A stretch of 64,000 bases of DNA from Schistocerca nitens (GCF_023898315.1 NC_064621.1:534895383-534959382); one strand, 5' to 3'; counted from the first letter of the stretch, positions 41,585 to 53,560 are shown. Translations and numbers: made by a program. The notes: a model not told the origin generated them from the sequence alone.

Positions 41585-42212
41585 TTTAACACGGGTAATG
41601 TATCACGAAGCAAATACCGTTCATACTGGCGGAATGTTACGTGACACCACGTACTTATACGTTTGTGACTATTACAGCGCCATCTATCACAAAACGAAAA
41701 AAGTGGTCCAACTAAAACATTCATATTTCTTTACGTGCTACACGAATATGTAATAAAAAATGGGGGTTCCTATTTAAAAAAACGCAGTTCACATCCGTTT
41801 GACCAATGGCAGCGCCATCTAGCAGGCCAACCATAGCGCCATCCGTTTCCCCCTTGATGCTAGACGAGTTTCGTTCTTTTTAGTTTTTTCGTTTGATGCT
41901 TATTTCAATGTACCACCCTGTATACGTGGCGTCTATTCTTTCGGACAAGTCCGAGAGAACAGACACCACACATATAATTACAAAACTGACTGTACACTTT
42001 TATTGTACGCCCTTAAGACTGTATTACGTATTTTTTTAGTAAAAAGCTTGCTTCCAGAGGACACTTCACGACATCGACTGAAGGGCCTCGCAAAGTTCAA
42101 GTGCGGTTGATGGAATCTCTGAACGCCGCAATCTTAAACCTAGAACTAAACTTCAAAAACAGACTTGAAACTGATGATATTGTCTAAGTAGTACGTAGGG
42201 ATATTTACAATA

Positions 42213-42736
42213 TGTGATGGTGTCACCGCCAGACACCACACTTGCTAGGTGGTAGTCTTTAAATCGGCCGCGGTCCGTTAGTATACGTCGGACCCGCGTG
42301 TCGCCACTATCAGTGATAGCAGACCTAGCGCCGCCACACGGCAGGTCTAGAGAGACTTCCTAGCACTCGCCCAGTTGTACAACCGACTTTGCTAGCAATG
42401 GTTCACTGACAAAATACGCTCTCATTTGCCGAGACGATAGTTTAGCATAGCCTTCAGCTACGTCATTTGCTACGACCTAGCAAGGCGCCATATTCAGTTA
42501 CTATTCTGAACAGATAATATTGTCAATCATGTACCGTCAAGAGCGACGTTCATCATTAATGGATTAAAGTTAAGTATCAAACTAATTATGTCCGCTTTCT
42601 GAATTCTAATTCCTTGTCATGTTCCAGACCTCACGTGAGTATGGTCCTTTCCTCCTCTCGCCAGCCTGCGTGAGCTAAAACGCATGCATTTCGGCCTCCA
42701 CTAGTAACACGGTGTTGGCTCTTCTGCAACACAACA
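42213..42736. mobile_element. Solo LTR
   Basis: 524 bp beginning TG and ending CA, flanked by the 5-bp duplication 'caata' (42208-42212, 42737-42741). It matches, from memory, an abundant LTR sequence of locust genomes. No internal region, so this is a solo LTR left by recombination between two LTRs. Orientation of the parental element was not determined with certainty. Confidence 0.85.
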
Positions 42737-42741
42737 CAATA

Positions 42742-43640
42742 AATGGTTTTCAACAAAATGGAGGCATCCTGATATAAAAGTCAATTTTTTCAACAAAAAT
42801 GTCGTTATAAAAACATACGCGAAAAATCGAAATTTAAATATATCGCAAAAATTCTACGACCTGCAGTAGAGAAACACCAGAGAAGAAGAACTACAAGTTT
42901 CAACTTGCTTTGTAACACTTAAATTGAACAAACTTTTAAATCGACAGTGCCAGTACCGTAAAATTGGCTTTTTTTTACGCCGGCGTCGAAACACTTTCAT
43001 TTTGACGAAATTATTTCGATTACTCGGCTTACGCTTACCAAACTAAGCGCTTTTTGCGCGTTTGGTATTACTTTTCGAACCTTCTTTATCCGTATAAATA
43101 CGTCTGTTTGTCATTTTAAAACACTCTCTTGTTACGAACAATATTTTAGTTGATTCTAATGCCCTCAGCGATACTATCCGAAAGTAAAAGGACCCCTATT
43201 CGGCCGGTAACTACCATACGACATCGGTTGCAGTAAACTGCCGTTTTAACACATTTTAAAATTTATAGCACACTTAAATGTGAATGGATCCTAAAAACAC
43301 TCTAAGGGACATTTTAAGTCAACAAAAATTCCGGTACTTTTTTTTTTTTTTTACCCGTGGACAACCCCCTTAACGGCCGGTGGTCCGCTACACCGACGTA
43401 CCTGGGAATGGTTTTTTGCCACATTCGTTTAGGAAAATACCACTTTGGCCCCCAATCTCCGCCACAGAAAATACGATACAGTCAGACTGTGACAATACAC
43501 AAAAATACGTTTATACGATTCAAATTCAGATACCATTCATGAATTCCCAGCCACACGATGTCTTCTTTTTTTCTGTTCAACTCTGCCCATACGCTCCATA
43601 TTTCCAACAAGCACGCTTGCACATCTGAGGGCGATAGGCA
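42742..43640. other. AT-rich stretch, nothing recognised
   Basis: AT-rich with a poly-T run at 43340-43352. No gene or repeat family identified. Confidence 0.4.
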
Positions 43641-43644
43641 GCTG

Positions 43645-43647
<3 letters not shown>

Positions 43648-43702
<55 letters not shown>
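43648..43702. repeat. (GT)n microsatellite
   Basis: About 27 GT units. Confidence 0.95.
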
Positions 43703-43704
<2 letters not shown>

Positions 43705-44286
43705 AGTTGTGTGCTGATGCTTTCAGGCTATGTTATGTGTAGTGATGACTTTTGACTGTAAAGACTGCGAACTCAAATATACAGAAGATTACACACAAAG
43801 AGAAGTCATGTGGAAATCCGCTTCCAAAGCTTATCTGAACACAAATTTGAAATTCGACGACCTGAACGGCAAGTATAGGTTTGATTTAGCGGGAACTATA
43901 AGAAAGCTAAAAAGTCTTCTGCCATATTAATATAAAAAATATAATGTCTCTTAGTAAGTAAACACGGGAGAAGCAGCCTACAAATTTATTAAATGTGCGT
44001 GTGTGAAGTTAGAACTGTGGACGAATACTCATGGTGTGGCATTGTCTTCTTGTAGACCTGGTTTGAATTTTCTCCACACACAAAAATCCATAGGTGTTAA
44101 GACTGGTGTGTGAACAGGCCAGTGTGTGCTTCCCGAACGACAGATCCAACGATCTTCAAATGTTAATTTTGTTTGTGAAATAAGTGGAACATCCGTCATG
44201 TTGGCACTACGCTAAGTAACTTATGTCCACTGGGATTTTTTCCAACAAATGCGGCAACCTATTTATTTAGGGGCTGCAGATATTAC

Positions 44287-44403
44287 ACGCGCTAGCAAAG
44301 TTGACACTCGGCGCGGTGGCTGATGGGAGCGACCGTAAAGGCATTTCCCATTTACAGTCGCTCCCGTCAGCCACCTCGCCGAGTTTCAACTTTGTTTGTG
44401 CGT
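44287..44403. repeat. Near-palindromic hairpin, 53-bp arms
   Basis: 44287-44339 and 44351-44403 are inverted copies with roughly eight mismatches and an 11-nt loop. GC-rich arms in an AT-rich setting. Compatible with a short MITE or the joined ends of a deleted transposon. Confidence 0.85.
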
Positions 44404-44492
44404 CTCTTATTTTTAGCTGTTTCCCATCAATAAAATAGCGACCAATGGTGGAACTCTCGAAAAGCCCACTCCAAGCTTGAAAGCCCAGGCCG

Positions 44493-44765
44493 TTCTACAT
44501 CTCCATCGATACTCTGCAAATCACATTTAAGTGCCTGGCAGTGGGTTCATAGAACCACCTTGACAATTCCCTATTGTTCCAATCTCGTATAGCGTGCGGA
44601 AAGAATGAACACCTATCTCTTTCCGTACGAGTCTGATTTCCCTGATTGATAAGTGATCGTTCCTTCCTATGTAGGTCGGTGTCAACAAAATATTTTCGCA
44701 TTCGGAGGAGAAAGTTGGTGATTGGAATTTCGTGAGAAGATTCCGTCGTAACGATAAACACCTTT
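44493..44765 (-). repeat. LINE 3' fragment (probable)
   Basis: Minus-oriented segment starting with 'tctacatctccatcgatact', resembling the 3' ends of the LINE type at 48711-49830. No coding block readable. Confidence 0.45.
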
Positions 44766-44922
44766 ATTTTAACGATGTCCAGCCCAAATCCGTTGTATAT
44801 CCAGTTCTCTCAGTCAACGTCAATCTTCAGTGTGCTGCCTTGGAGATGTTGAGGGAGCGAAATGTGGAACAAATGAAATGGGTTAGAATATGGTATTCGC
44901 ACAAACATCAATGACTGGTCGC

Positions 44923-44950
<28 letters not shown>

Positions 44951-44953
<3 letters not shown>

Positions 44954-45142
44954 CAAATGGCTCTGAGCACTATGGGACAACTTCTGAGGCCATCAGTCCC
45001 CTAGAACTTAGAACTACTTAAAACTGACTAACCTAAGGACATCACACACATCCACGCCCGAGGCAGGATTCGAACCTACGACCGTAGCAGTCGCGCGGTT
45101 CCGGACTGAAGCGCCTAGAACCGCTCGGCCACCTTGGCCGGC
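44951..45142 (-). mobile_element. tRNA-derived SINE (main family) beside poly-A
   Basis: Minus copy preceded on + by a 27-base A run (44924-44950), adjoining the SINE's 3' end. Read along the SINE this is a T run, not a normal poly-A tail. Confidence 0.92.
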
Positions 45143-45722
45143 AATCAAGCTACCCCCTAGTGTCATGGGCTTGTTTGCTGCCGCTGGTAAGATATTACTT
45201 GCATTTATTTCAGTGCCGGGATTTTTTTAAATTATGTTTTCAAACATACCATTCATCATAAATCGCGCCGCAGCCATAATAATTTCTCCACATTCGTCAT
45301 AAACGATACCGATATCCACTTTCCCGACTGTCACACACATTGTGAAACTGCCAATACCTTCAAAAGCTACCACAGCACAGCACGGACTGAAGGGCTTTAA
45401 CTAGACAGGTAAACGCAGGGACCGCTCCTTACATTTGGTAAAGTAGTGAGGATATCTGCAGGACCACTTCTTAAGATGGGACAGTTGTCTGCTGCACTGT
45501 TATCTTCTTACTCATTGATACAGTTCTACGTATGTTATGTCGAAGTCCTCTCGGATAGCACTCTCCAGTGTCACATGCAGAGTAGTTTCGTTAAAAAAAA
45601 ATTGTTTATATAACTCGGCAGCTGTAATCTTTAAAATTTACTTTTGTACATCTCAAAATTTACCACCTTGTCCACTAAAGCTTAACGAAAAACCGCACCT
45701 CGGTGTACGTACTCGTTGATAT
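45143..45722. other. Unannotated stretch
   Basis: No recognised gene or repeat. Confidence 0.35.
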
Positions 45723-45793
45723 ACAATGCCTGACACAAAAAGTGCAGCACCTAAAATACATGGTCGGATATCAATGTGGCTGTACGCCCGCGA

Positions 45794-45794
<1 letters not shown>

Positions 45795-45852
<58 letters not shown>
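45795..45852. repeat. (AC)n microsatellite
   Basis: About 28 AC units, within the Tc1-like element. Confidence 0.95.
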
Positions 45853-45856
<4 letters not shown>

Positions 45857-45908
45857 CGGCGGAAATTTAAATGATTAGATTTGTAATTATGTGTGACAGA
45901 ACGGCACC

Positions 45909-46108
45909 GCCGGCCGATGTGGCCAGCGGTTCTAGGCACTTCAGCCTGGAACCACGCGACCGCTACGGTCGCAGATTCGAATCCTGCCTTGGGCATGGAT
46001 GTGTGTGCTGTCCTTAGGCTAGTTAGGTTTAAGTTGTTCTAAGTCTAGGGGACTGATGACCTCAGATGTTAAGTCCCATAGTCCTCAGAGCCATTTGAAC
46101 CATTTTTG
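45909..46108 (+). mobile_element. tRNA-derived SINE (main family)
   Basis: Flanked by 'agaacggcacc' (45898-45908, 46109-46119). Confidence 0.96.
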
Positions 46109-46196
46109 AGAACGGCACCAGAGGGCATTACCGTTGTTCGTGTACGACGTTGTTACCAGGTCTCGTATAGTATACAAGATGCGCGAACAGCGTCAT

Positions 46197-47400
46197 ACGT
46201 TGAGTGATGAATGTGAATGAGATACCACATACCCAACTCGTGTGACACTGCTCTATGAGCACCTCGCAGAGTTTGAAAGTGGTCTGATTGTGGCCTTCCG
46301 TTTGGCCGGCTGGTGGAATCATGCAGTATCCAAATTTGTGGACATTCAGATGTGCCAGTGGCCCTATGTTACATTGGATGGGAATGTGATGGCACGTATA
46401 CTTATCAAGGTTCTGGTCGACCACCACAAGAGGCGATCGCCTTACTGTGCACCAAGCACACAGTAACCGCTTCGCATCTGTGCTTGCCATCCGCGAACAA
46501 GCAATGTTCCCTCTGCAACAACGTGTCATCCCGCATCACTGGTCGAGTGGTTGGTTGTTTTGGGGGAGGGGACCAAACAGCGAGGTCATCGGTCCCATCG
46601 GATTTCGGAAGGATGAAGAAGGAACTCGGCTGTGCCCTTTCGAAGGAACCATACCGGAAATTGCCTGAAGTAATTTAGGGAAATCACGGAAAACCTAAAT
46701 CAGGATGGCCGGACACGGGTTTGAACCGTCGTCATCCCGAATGCGAGTCCAGTGTGCTAACCACTGCGCCACCTCGCCCGGTGTCACTGGTTGGAGACTA
46801 GCATCAGTCGGTCTGCGGACTTCCAGTCATATGCTTAGTCTATGGCTGACACCACAACACGAACGGCTAGCTTTGGAGTAATGTCGTGAGCAGGAAGCAC
46901 GTACTACTGACGTATGGTGTCGTATTGCGTTGAGCGATGAATCGTGCTTCTGCGCTACGTCGGGTGACCATTGCTGGCGAGTAAGGCGGCGGTCTGGGGA
47001 GAGATCCCGTTCTTCCAATGTTACTCCCGGCGTCATTGTGTTGAGAGCCATCGGGTATGACTGCAGTTCACGGCTGTTGGTGATTGAGGGAACTCGGGCG
47101 GCACAACAGTACATCATGGACACCGTGCGTCCACGTGTGTCACCTCTCGTGCTACAGGATCGTGGTGACATTATCAACAGAACAATGCTACCCCACACGT
47201 GGCACGTGTGTCTATGAAGTGCCTACATGATGATGATGTACTTTGGTGGCCAACAAGATCCCCAGATCTGTCCCCAACAAAACATGTGTCGGAACAGCTC
47301 AGATGTCAACTATGTGCCAGTGCCTTGACCCGCGAGGTAAAGAAGCAATTACAATCGTGGTTGACCAGTTTGCCTCAGTAGAGGGTGCGACTGCTTTAAA
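46197..47400 (+). pseudogene. Tc1-like transposase pseudogene
   Basis: The clearest stretch, 46930-47217, reads L-S-D-E-S-C-F-C (Asp 1), V-R-R-R-S-G-E-R-S, P-G-V-I-V-L-R-A-I, I-I-N-R-T-M-L-P-H-T-W-H-V (where Q-D-N-A-R-P-H-V is expected, so the second Asp is lost) and then W-W-P-T-R-S-P-D-L-S-P-T-K-H-V (Glu replaced by Lys). Upstream N-terminal fragments are in other frames and a SINE lies between them. Two of three catalytic residues are gone. Confidence 0.83.
46546..46783 (-). mobile_element. tRNA-derived SINE (GGCGCAGTGG-head family)
   Basis: Minus copy with head 'gaggtggcgcagtggttagc' (exact A-box) and B-box 'ggttcaaaccc'. Flanked by 'tcactggtcg' and 'tcactggttg' (46536-46545, 46784-46793). 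Inserted in the Tc1-like transposase. Confidence 0.94.
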
Positions 47401-47471
47401 GCACCCTACCCAAACGAATCAGTGCACGTATCCCGCCCAGAGGGAACACAACGTCGTACTCATAAGTCGGG

Positions 47472-47674
47472 GACCGGCTGCGGTAGCCGAGCGGTTCTAC
47501 GCGCTTCAGTCCGGAACCACGCGACTGCTACGGTCGCAGGTTCGAATCCTGACTCGGGCATTGATGTGTGTGATGTCCTTAGGTTCGTTAGGTTTAAGTA
47601 GTTCTAAGATCTAGGGGCTGATGACCTCAGATGTTAAGTCCCATACCGCTCAGAGCCATTTGAACCATTTTTCG
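47472..47674 (+). mobile_element. tRNA-derived SINE (main family)
   Basis: Flanked by 'taagtcggg' (47463-47471, 47675-47683). Confidence 0.93.
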
Positions 47675-47779
47675 TAAGTCGGGTCATACTACAAAGCTAA
47701 TTGTAAGTTTGCATCGATATTACAGTCACTGAAATCTCAGTATTCGTCACGTACCATCTAACACTTGTAGTTTCGTTTC

Positions 47780-47969
47780 CTCAAATGGTTCAAATGAGTA
47801 AGTACTATGGGACTTAACATCTGAGGACATCAGTCCCATAGACTTAGAATTAATTTAACCTAAGGACATCACACACATCCATGCCCGAGGCAGGATTCGA
47901 ACCTGTGACCGTAGCAGCAGCGCGGTTTCGGATTGAAGCACCTAGAACCGCTCGACCACAGCGGCCGGC
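47780..47969 (-). mobile_element. tRNA-derived SINE (main family), diverged
   Basis: Flanked by 'ttcgtttc' (47772-47779, 47970-47977). It carries a short deletion in the tail. Confidence 0.92.
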
Positions 47970-48179
47970 TTCGTTTCTTCCTCCCACCTTGGAGCTCCAG
48001 TTTTAGACAGTCGGCGTATCTGGAGTACCTGCGTTTGCTGCCTCGTGCTGTAGAGGTGTGTGTCGACATCGGAGAAAAGTGGTTGAGTTCAGAAGCAGCA
48101 TGTCTGAAGAGACTTGCGCTAGACCTACGGCCCTGCCTGTAAGTCTGGCTGAAGTGTCCGCTTCCGTGTATCCAGCCAA

Positions 48180-48440
48180 AGTGCTCTTAATGCGCCTTCA
48201 GCCCCTTTGACGGGGCGTGCAGCTCTCCGGTGGCGGTGCGGACATTTGTTTACGGAACACGTCCAAGGCTGGGGCGGGGGTGGCAGTTTCGCGCCTCGGC
48301 GGCGTCGCCGGGCCTTCTGAAGGGCCGCACCGCAGGCCGGAATACCAATGGAGGCGCGGGTAGCCTCGCCACGCCAGGGTCACCAGCAAGGGCGGCAGCC
48401 ACCCCGACCCTGACCTCCGCTGCGACCCGCGGCCGCATGC
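48180..48440. other. GC- and CpG-rich segment
   Basis: About 260 bp of GC-rich sequence with open frames on both strands and no recognised domain. The ORFs are most simply explained by composition. Confidence 0.3.
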
Positions 48441-48838
48441 GTCACTGGTACTCACCAAGTTCCTGTTATCAGCGCGACAAAATAAAGTTAATAACTTTTT
48501 CTGTGTGTGTACGCGATGTCCGGGGAATCGCAATCGAGAGGTCACCGGAAAAAATGAAAATTAGTCATGGGTTAGTTTTCACCGTGTTGATTTTCAATGT
48601 GACGAGGTTCCCTTCCCGCAGCGTTCCAAGGGGAGTCACAGCTCCCCAAAGGAAGCGACGGAAATGTGGCAGCTGAGTCACGGGGATCCAAATGACTTCT
48701 TTATATCTACATCTACATTGCATCCACATAGATACTCCGCAAGCCACAGTTAGATGTGTGTCGGAGGGTACCCTGTACCACTACAAGTCATTTCATTTCC
48801 TGTTCCACTCACAAACAGAGCGAGGGAAAAACGACTGT

Positions 48839-49025
48839 TTATGGCTCTGAGCACTATGGGACTCAACATCTTAGGTGATCAGTCCCCTAGAGCGTAGAAC
48901 TACTTAAACCCAACTAAGCTAAGGACATCACACACATCCATGCCCGAGGCAGGATTCGAACCTGCGACCGTAGCAGTCACGCGGTTCCGGACTTGTGCCT
49001 AGAACCGCACGGCCACCGCGGCCGG
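48839..49025 (-). mobile_element. tRNA-derived SINE (main family)
   Basis: Flanked by 'cgactgt' (48832-48838, 49026-49032). Its terminal 'ttcaaatgg' is shortened to 'ttatgg'. Confidence 0.92.
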
Positions 49026-49223
49026 CGACTGTCTATACGCCTCCGTATCAGCCCTAATTCCTCGTATCTTATCTGCATAGTCCCCACGCGCAATGTATGC
49101 TGGCGGCAGCAGAACCGTTCAGTAATCAGCTTCAAATGCCGGTTCTCTAAATTTTCTCAATAGTGGTTATCGAAGAGAGCGTCGCCTTCCCTCCAGGGAT
49201 TCCCATTTGGGTTCTCGAAGCAT

Positions 49224-49827
49224 CTACGTAATGCTTACGTGTTGTTCGAACCAACCGGTAACAAATCTAGCACCCCGTCTCTCAACTGCTTCGAGGTCTC
49301 CCTCCAATCCCACCCGGTACGCATCCCAAACACTCGAGCAGCACTCAAGAATAGGTCGCACCAGCATCCTATATGCAGTCTCCTTTACCGGTGAATCATT
49401 CTTTCCTAGGATTCTCACAATAAACTGAAGCCGACCATTCGTCTTCGCTACCACAGTTCTCAAATGCTCCTTCCATCTCATACCGCTTTGCATCGTTACG
49501 CCCAGATAATTAAACGGCTTCACTGTGTCAAGCAGGACTCTAGTAGAACTGTACCCGAACATTACAGGTTTGATCTTCCTACTCATTCGCATCAACTTAC
49601 ATTTTTCCACTAGATCTAGCTGCCATTCATCACATCAACTGGAAATTTTGTCTATCGTCTTGTATCTTCCCAAAGTTACTCAACTTTGACACCTTACCGT
49701 ACACTACAGCATCATCAGCAAACAACCGCAGATTGCTGCCCACCCTCTCCGCCAAATCATTTACGTGTACAAAGAACAACAGCCGTGCTATGGCACTCCT
49801 GACGATACCCTTGTCTCTTATGAACAC
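49224..49827 (-). pseudogene. Non-LTR reverse transcriptase C-terminal pseudogene
   Basis: The upstream piece (49630-49827) has V-H-V-N-D-L-A...L-R-L-F-A-D-D-A-V-V-Y-G (block C, catalytic D-D intact). The downstream piece (49224-49610) has K-P-F-N-Y-L-G-V-T-M-Q (block E) and R-P-I-L-E-C-C-S-S-V-W-D. A frameshift/stop between them (49611-49660) plus 5' truncation inactivates it. Confidence 0.86.
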
Positions 49828-50039
49828 TCGCCATCGAGGACAACATGCTGGTTTCTGTTATTTTAGAATTATTTAGCCGTCTAATATGGATTCTATTATT
49901 TAAGAATTATTTAGCCGTCTAATCACCACGGACGAGTGTTGAATGAGTCACAATGGCCCCGAGACAAGGAAGTAAAGCGAGCAGTGGCCACGTGTGCATT
50001 CACCACAGCCGAATATGGCTACTACCCAACCATCGTCGA

Positions 50040-50430
50040 GTAATGTGATACTGCTGTTTTATGGGCCTGCCGGGGCGTGGTGCTAAGAAATTATGCTCGT
50101 AAGGGGAAAACCTTGCGAGGCTACGAGAGCACCGCTGGAGTCTATCCAAGGGGCTGTTTCTGCTCCACGACAACGACCCTGCTCGTGCTGCGCAACACGC
50201 AGTCACACAGGCTGCTTCTTCTGGCTATCAAATTTTGCGGCACACCTTTCGTATTTTCCGCACATGGCACCCAGTGACTTCTCCATCCGTCCTCAGATGA
50301 AGAATCCGTTGCGTGGGATGCAATTTCAGACGGACTAATAGTTGATTTCGCCAAGTCATCCATCGTTAAGAAAAATTTGTTGCAATTAACGGTGAATTCA
50401 TAGAGAAGGATTGACTCCTCACCAAGGCTC
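50040..50430 (+). pseudogene. Mariner-like transposase C-terminal fragment
   Basis: + strand pieces: L-L-H-D-N-D-P-A-R-A-A-Q-H-A-V (second Asp region, near 50170) and M-A-P-S-D-F-S-I-R-P-Q-M-K-N-P-L-R-G-M-Q-F (third Asp region, near 50268) in two frames. Terminal repeats not found. Confidence 0.65.
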
Positions 50431-51713
50431 ATAGTAGCAGCATGACAACTTTACTTCTACCGCTTGTGCTCTGTACGCCCGCTGCTGAGAAGAATGCTCA
50501 CGACAGGATCGCGACTGCCACTCACTTGAGCACTGTGACGGAGCCTAGAGCGGTCGATTACGCGCCATTCTAAAAACAGAGCGAGATCAACTGCGCTAAT
50601 AATGTGTCACTGACTTATTTACAAGAAAGCGACCTTTCTGGCGTACCGGTTGAGCCGTGGCGCGTCTGGCGCCAGTGTTCTCGCATTTAGAATGGCATCG
50701 CTGCCATCGATTATAGGGTCACCATCTTTGCCTTCCGCGATTCAGGCAGGTGGTCGGGTGGTTAACGGGGGGAGAACAGAGATAGCAGGGTGGAGAGAGT
50801 CGGAGGTGGCTTCTTCACGTTTACCGTGAGGCCTGTGGTACGACGCCTGTACGCTATGGGCAGGGTCAGCGAGAGATCCAGACAGCGACCTAATGGGACC
50901 TCGGGTTTGGTATCGCGTTTTTCTGCTGCGAGGGCATGCATAGGTTCTTGTTACTGGCCATTGGAATTGAGATGTGTGTATGGCGTGATGGAAGAAATGT
51001 GTGATGCTCGCCGCTGTTGCATTCGGAAACGCTTCGTCTGCCTTGTGTCTGTGCAGGAAATTATGTGAAGTAAATAGCTGATACCACGGCGACGTCTTGC
51101 TCTCACGCGTTGTTGAATATATTTCGGAATTACTAAATGGTGAAGATATTCCACGTGTAAAGCAAATGAAACCATTTGCGCCATACTAAGGTACTGTTTT
51201 ATTCTGCTTAAATCTGTGTCAGTTGTATGTGCATTTATATGCCCTTCTTTAGTTGCAGAATTTATAGAAGTGTGTAAACAGAGAGCTATGTGGAAAGGGA
51301 TGTAAAGTTGAAACCCTTCCAATAAGTGAATACACTCGAACTCTGTATTACTAAAGGTGCCTTTCGCTACCAGCACCTAACTTGGGTAATAAGTGTTATT
51401 CGGAGGTTGTCATGAAACTGTAAGTAATTATTACACACAAAATTGTTTATTCTGATTATACTAAATTGGAGATGTAAGGTCGGTTGTGTGCCGCTGTAAA
51501 TTACTATTGTCTCCTCTGTGTGGCAGCCTAGCATTGTCAGTGGCTTCAATCATTATTCCTGCCATATTTCGAGTTTTGTATTCGCGGGTTTGCGTAAGTT
51601 TACACAGTTGAGTTGTAAGACCTATAAACAGGCAAGTCAAACTGAGTATTCTATGAGCTCAAGACGATATTCTATTACGCGGTACCTTAGTTTGTTATAG
51701 GTTAGAAGTATTT
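50431..51713. other. Unannotated stretch
   Basis: Mixed composition, no recognised repeat. Short ORFs (50790-51068 and 50951-51376) show no domain I know. A candidate for single-copy host sequence. Confidence 0.35.
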
Positions 51714-51724
51714 TACGTGTTATT

Positions 51725-51920
51725 CAATTGGTTCAAATGGCTCTGAGCACTATGCGACTTAACTTCTGAGGTCGTCAGTCGCCTAGAACTTAGAACTAAT
51801 TAAACCTAACCTAAGGACATCACACACATGCATAGCCGAGGCAGGATTCGAACCTGCGACCGTAGCGGTCGCTCGGTTACAGACTGTAGCACCTAGAACC
51901 GCACGACCACTATGGCCGGC
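51725..51920 (-). mobile_element. tRNA-derived SINE (main family)
   Basis: Flanked by 'tacgtgttatt' (51714-51724, 51921-51931). Confidence 0.96.
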
Positions 51921-51931
51921 TACGTGTTATT

Positions 51932-52702
51932 AATATTATGCTGTTTGCTTTGTCTAAAGAGGAGCTAGTTCTGTGAAGTAGTCGTTTATATTTTATTAGT
52001 GTGTTACGCGTTGTGCCTTGTCATGTTAATTGTTTTTTTAAGAAGCTACAAATGACTGTGTATGTTGCAGGTAGCTGAAACTGACGTGTTCGCGGGGGGG
52101 TCGCGTGCTGACGGGGTTGATAGTGGCCCTTTTTACTACGGCACATTCGGCTACCCTCCTTCAGTACATTTGTCTCGCTTACATCGTTACTACGTTTTTC
52201 GAGTGGAATTAGCGTTTACTGTAATCACCTTATATGTTGAAGTTCAGTATCTCCCTTTGCCAGGGCGCGAACCTTCAAGGATATAGTCGTATTCTCACCT
52301 GTAAAGATTGATAGTGTTATTCTCGTCACATGTATAATTATTTATCTTGTTACATTGAATGTCAGTAGAATGTGTTAGCGAGGTCCGACGAATTGGGACG
52401 TTGTATTCTGCTCTTGTGGAAACAAATTTAAGTGATTTTATTCCTGTTTTTTTTAGTAGCCTTTAAATGCGTACATTTTGCCTCCATGTTTGGTGTTTTT
52501 ATGGCTTCCACGTTAATTTTACAATGAAGGTAAATTTGGCAACTAAGGGTTTCGTGTATTTATTAGTTGTTAAGTGGATCCTAAGTTAAGTGCAGGAATG
52601 CTACCACCAGTACTTCCGATACAGTAACAGTCAAATTATTTGTGTGGTAACGGGATCAGTAGGTGCTGGACAAACATCGCTGTGCATGCAACTGCTGAAA
52701 TA
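51932..52702. other. Unannotated stretch
   Basis: AT-rich. No gene or repeat recognised. Confidence 0.4.
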
Positions 52703-52859
52703 CACTGACCAGCCACAACATTATGACCACCTGCTTAATAGCTTGTTGGGCCATCTTTGTGACACAATGTATCGCCGATTCTACGTACCATCCATTACAC
52801 TGTTCGTTGGTAGATTCGTGGAGCCATGTGGCACCGGGTGTCTACACCCAAGTCATGTA

Positions 52860-53560
52860 ACATGTGAACCATCGGATTCATGTCAGGCGAATTTGGTGGC
52901 CAAAACGTCAGCGTAATTTCACTATCATGTTCGTCGAACCTCTGTAGCACGATTCTGTCTTCGATACACGGACAGTTATGCTGCCGAATGATGACATCGC
53001 TATCAGGGAAACCGTCAAGCGTGAAGAGATGCAGCTGTCTTCAGTTACCGCCACAGGTTTCATGCCAGCGCAGAAGACTGTCTCCCATAGCATAATACTG
53101 CTCTCTCCAGCCTGGGTCCGTGGCGCGCTGCACGTTTCGACCCGGCGTTAACCTCGATGACGGCATTTGTGAAGACGGCCAGCGACATAGTGTAGCAAAA
53201 ATGTGATTCACCCGACGAGCCGACACCTTTCCATTGATCGACGGTCGAATCTCGACGGACCCGTGCCCACTGCAATAGCAATGACGATGTCGTTGGGTCA
53301 GCATGTAAACACGTAAGGGCGGACTGCTGCGGATCTCAACGTTCGACAACATGCGATGAACGGTGTGCTCCGAAACACATGCCTGTGCACCAGCATTGTG
53401 CTCTTTCGGCAGAGTTGCCACAGATCACCATCTATTCTACTTTACAGAGCAGACAAGCCTCCGAACCCCACGTTCTGTGAAGAGTCGTGGACGTACAACC
53501 ATTTAGCGTCAGGTGATAGTTTCACTATTCTTCTACCACTTTCCGTAGATGCTCATGACA
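52860..53560 (-). pseudogene. Tc1-like transposase pseudogene
   Basis: Minus-strand pieces in several frames, e.g. R-H-C-Y-C-S-G-H-G-S-V-E-I-R-P-S-I-N-G-K at the region preceding Asp 1 (53220-53290) and L-R-V-Y-M-L-T-Q-R. The three catalytic blocks are not all identifiable. Inactive. Confidence 0.6.

Larger units (their letters stand above)
39653..41920 (-). mobile_element. Long-TIR transposon (DD41D-type) with two SINE insertions
   Basis: TA on both sides (39651-39652, 41921-41922), ends 'cagggtggtccattga' and 'cagggtggtacattga'. TIRs run about 270-290 bp once the SINE at 39775-39950 is removed from the left one. The element without SINEs would be about 1.87 kb. A second SINE lies at 40329-40522. 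Confidence 0.92.
45723..47710 (+). mobile_element. Decayed Tc1-like element with three SINEs and (AC)n
   Basis: The left end near 45723 ('caatgcctgacac...gcagcacc') resembles ends of the Tc1 group at 13331 and 63331. It contains (AC)n at 45795-45852, SINEs at 45909-46108 and 46546-46783, and the transposase remnant. A third SINE at 47472-47674 lies at or beyond the right end, which is not defined. Confidence 0.65.
48705..49830 (-). mobile_element. Jockey-like LINE, 3' half, with SINE insertion
   Basis: The 3' UTR (48705-49210, containing 'cggagggtaccctgtaccac') and RT C-terminal coding (49224-49830) are in minus orientation. A SINE at 48839-49025 splits the UTR. A related 3' UTR piece lies at 58120-58580. 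Confidence 0.82.

Noticed and set aside
46447..46678. ORFs of 73 and 121 codons
   Set aside because: They fall in a SINE and a Tc1-like pseudogene.
48198..48676. Overlapping ORFs of 115 and 148 codons on both strands
   Set aside because: GC-rich composition suppresses stops. No domain, signal peptide or splice pattern seen.
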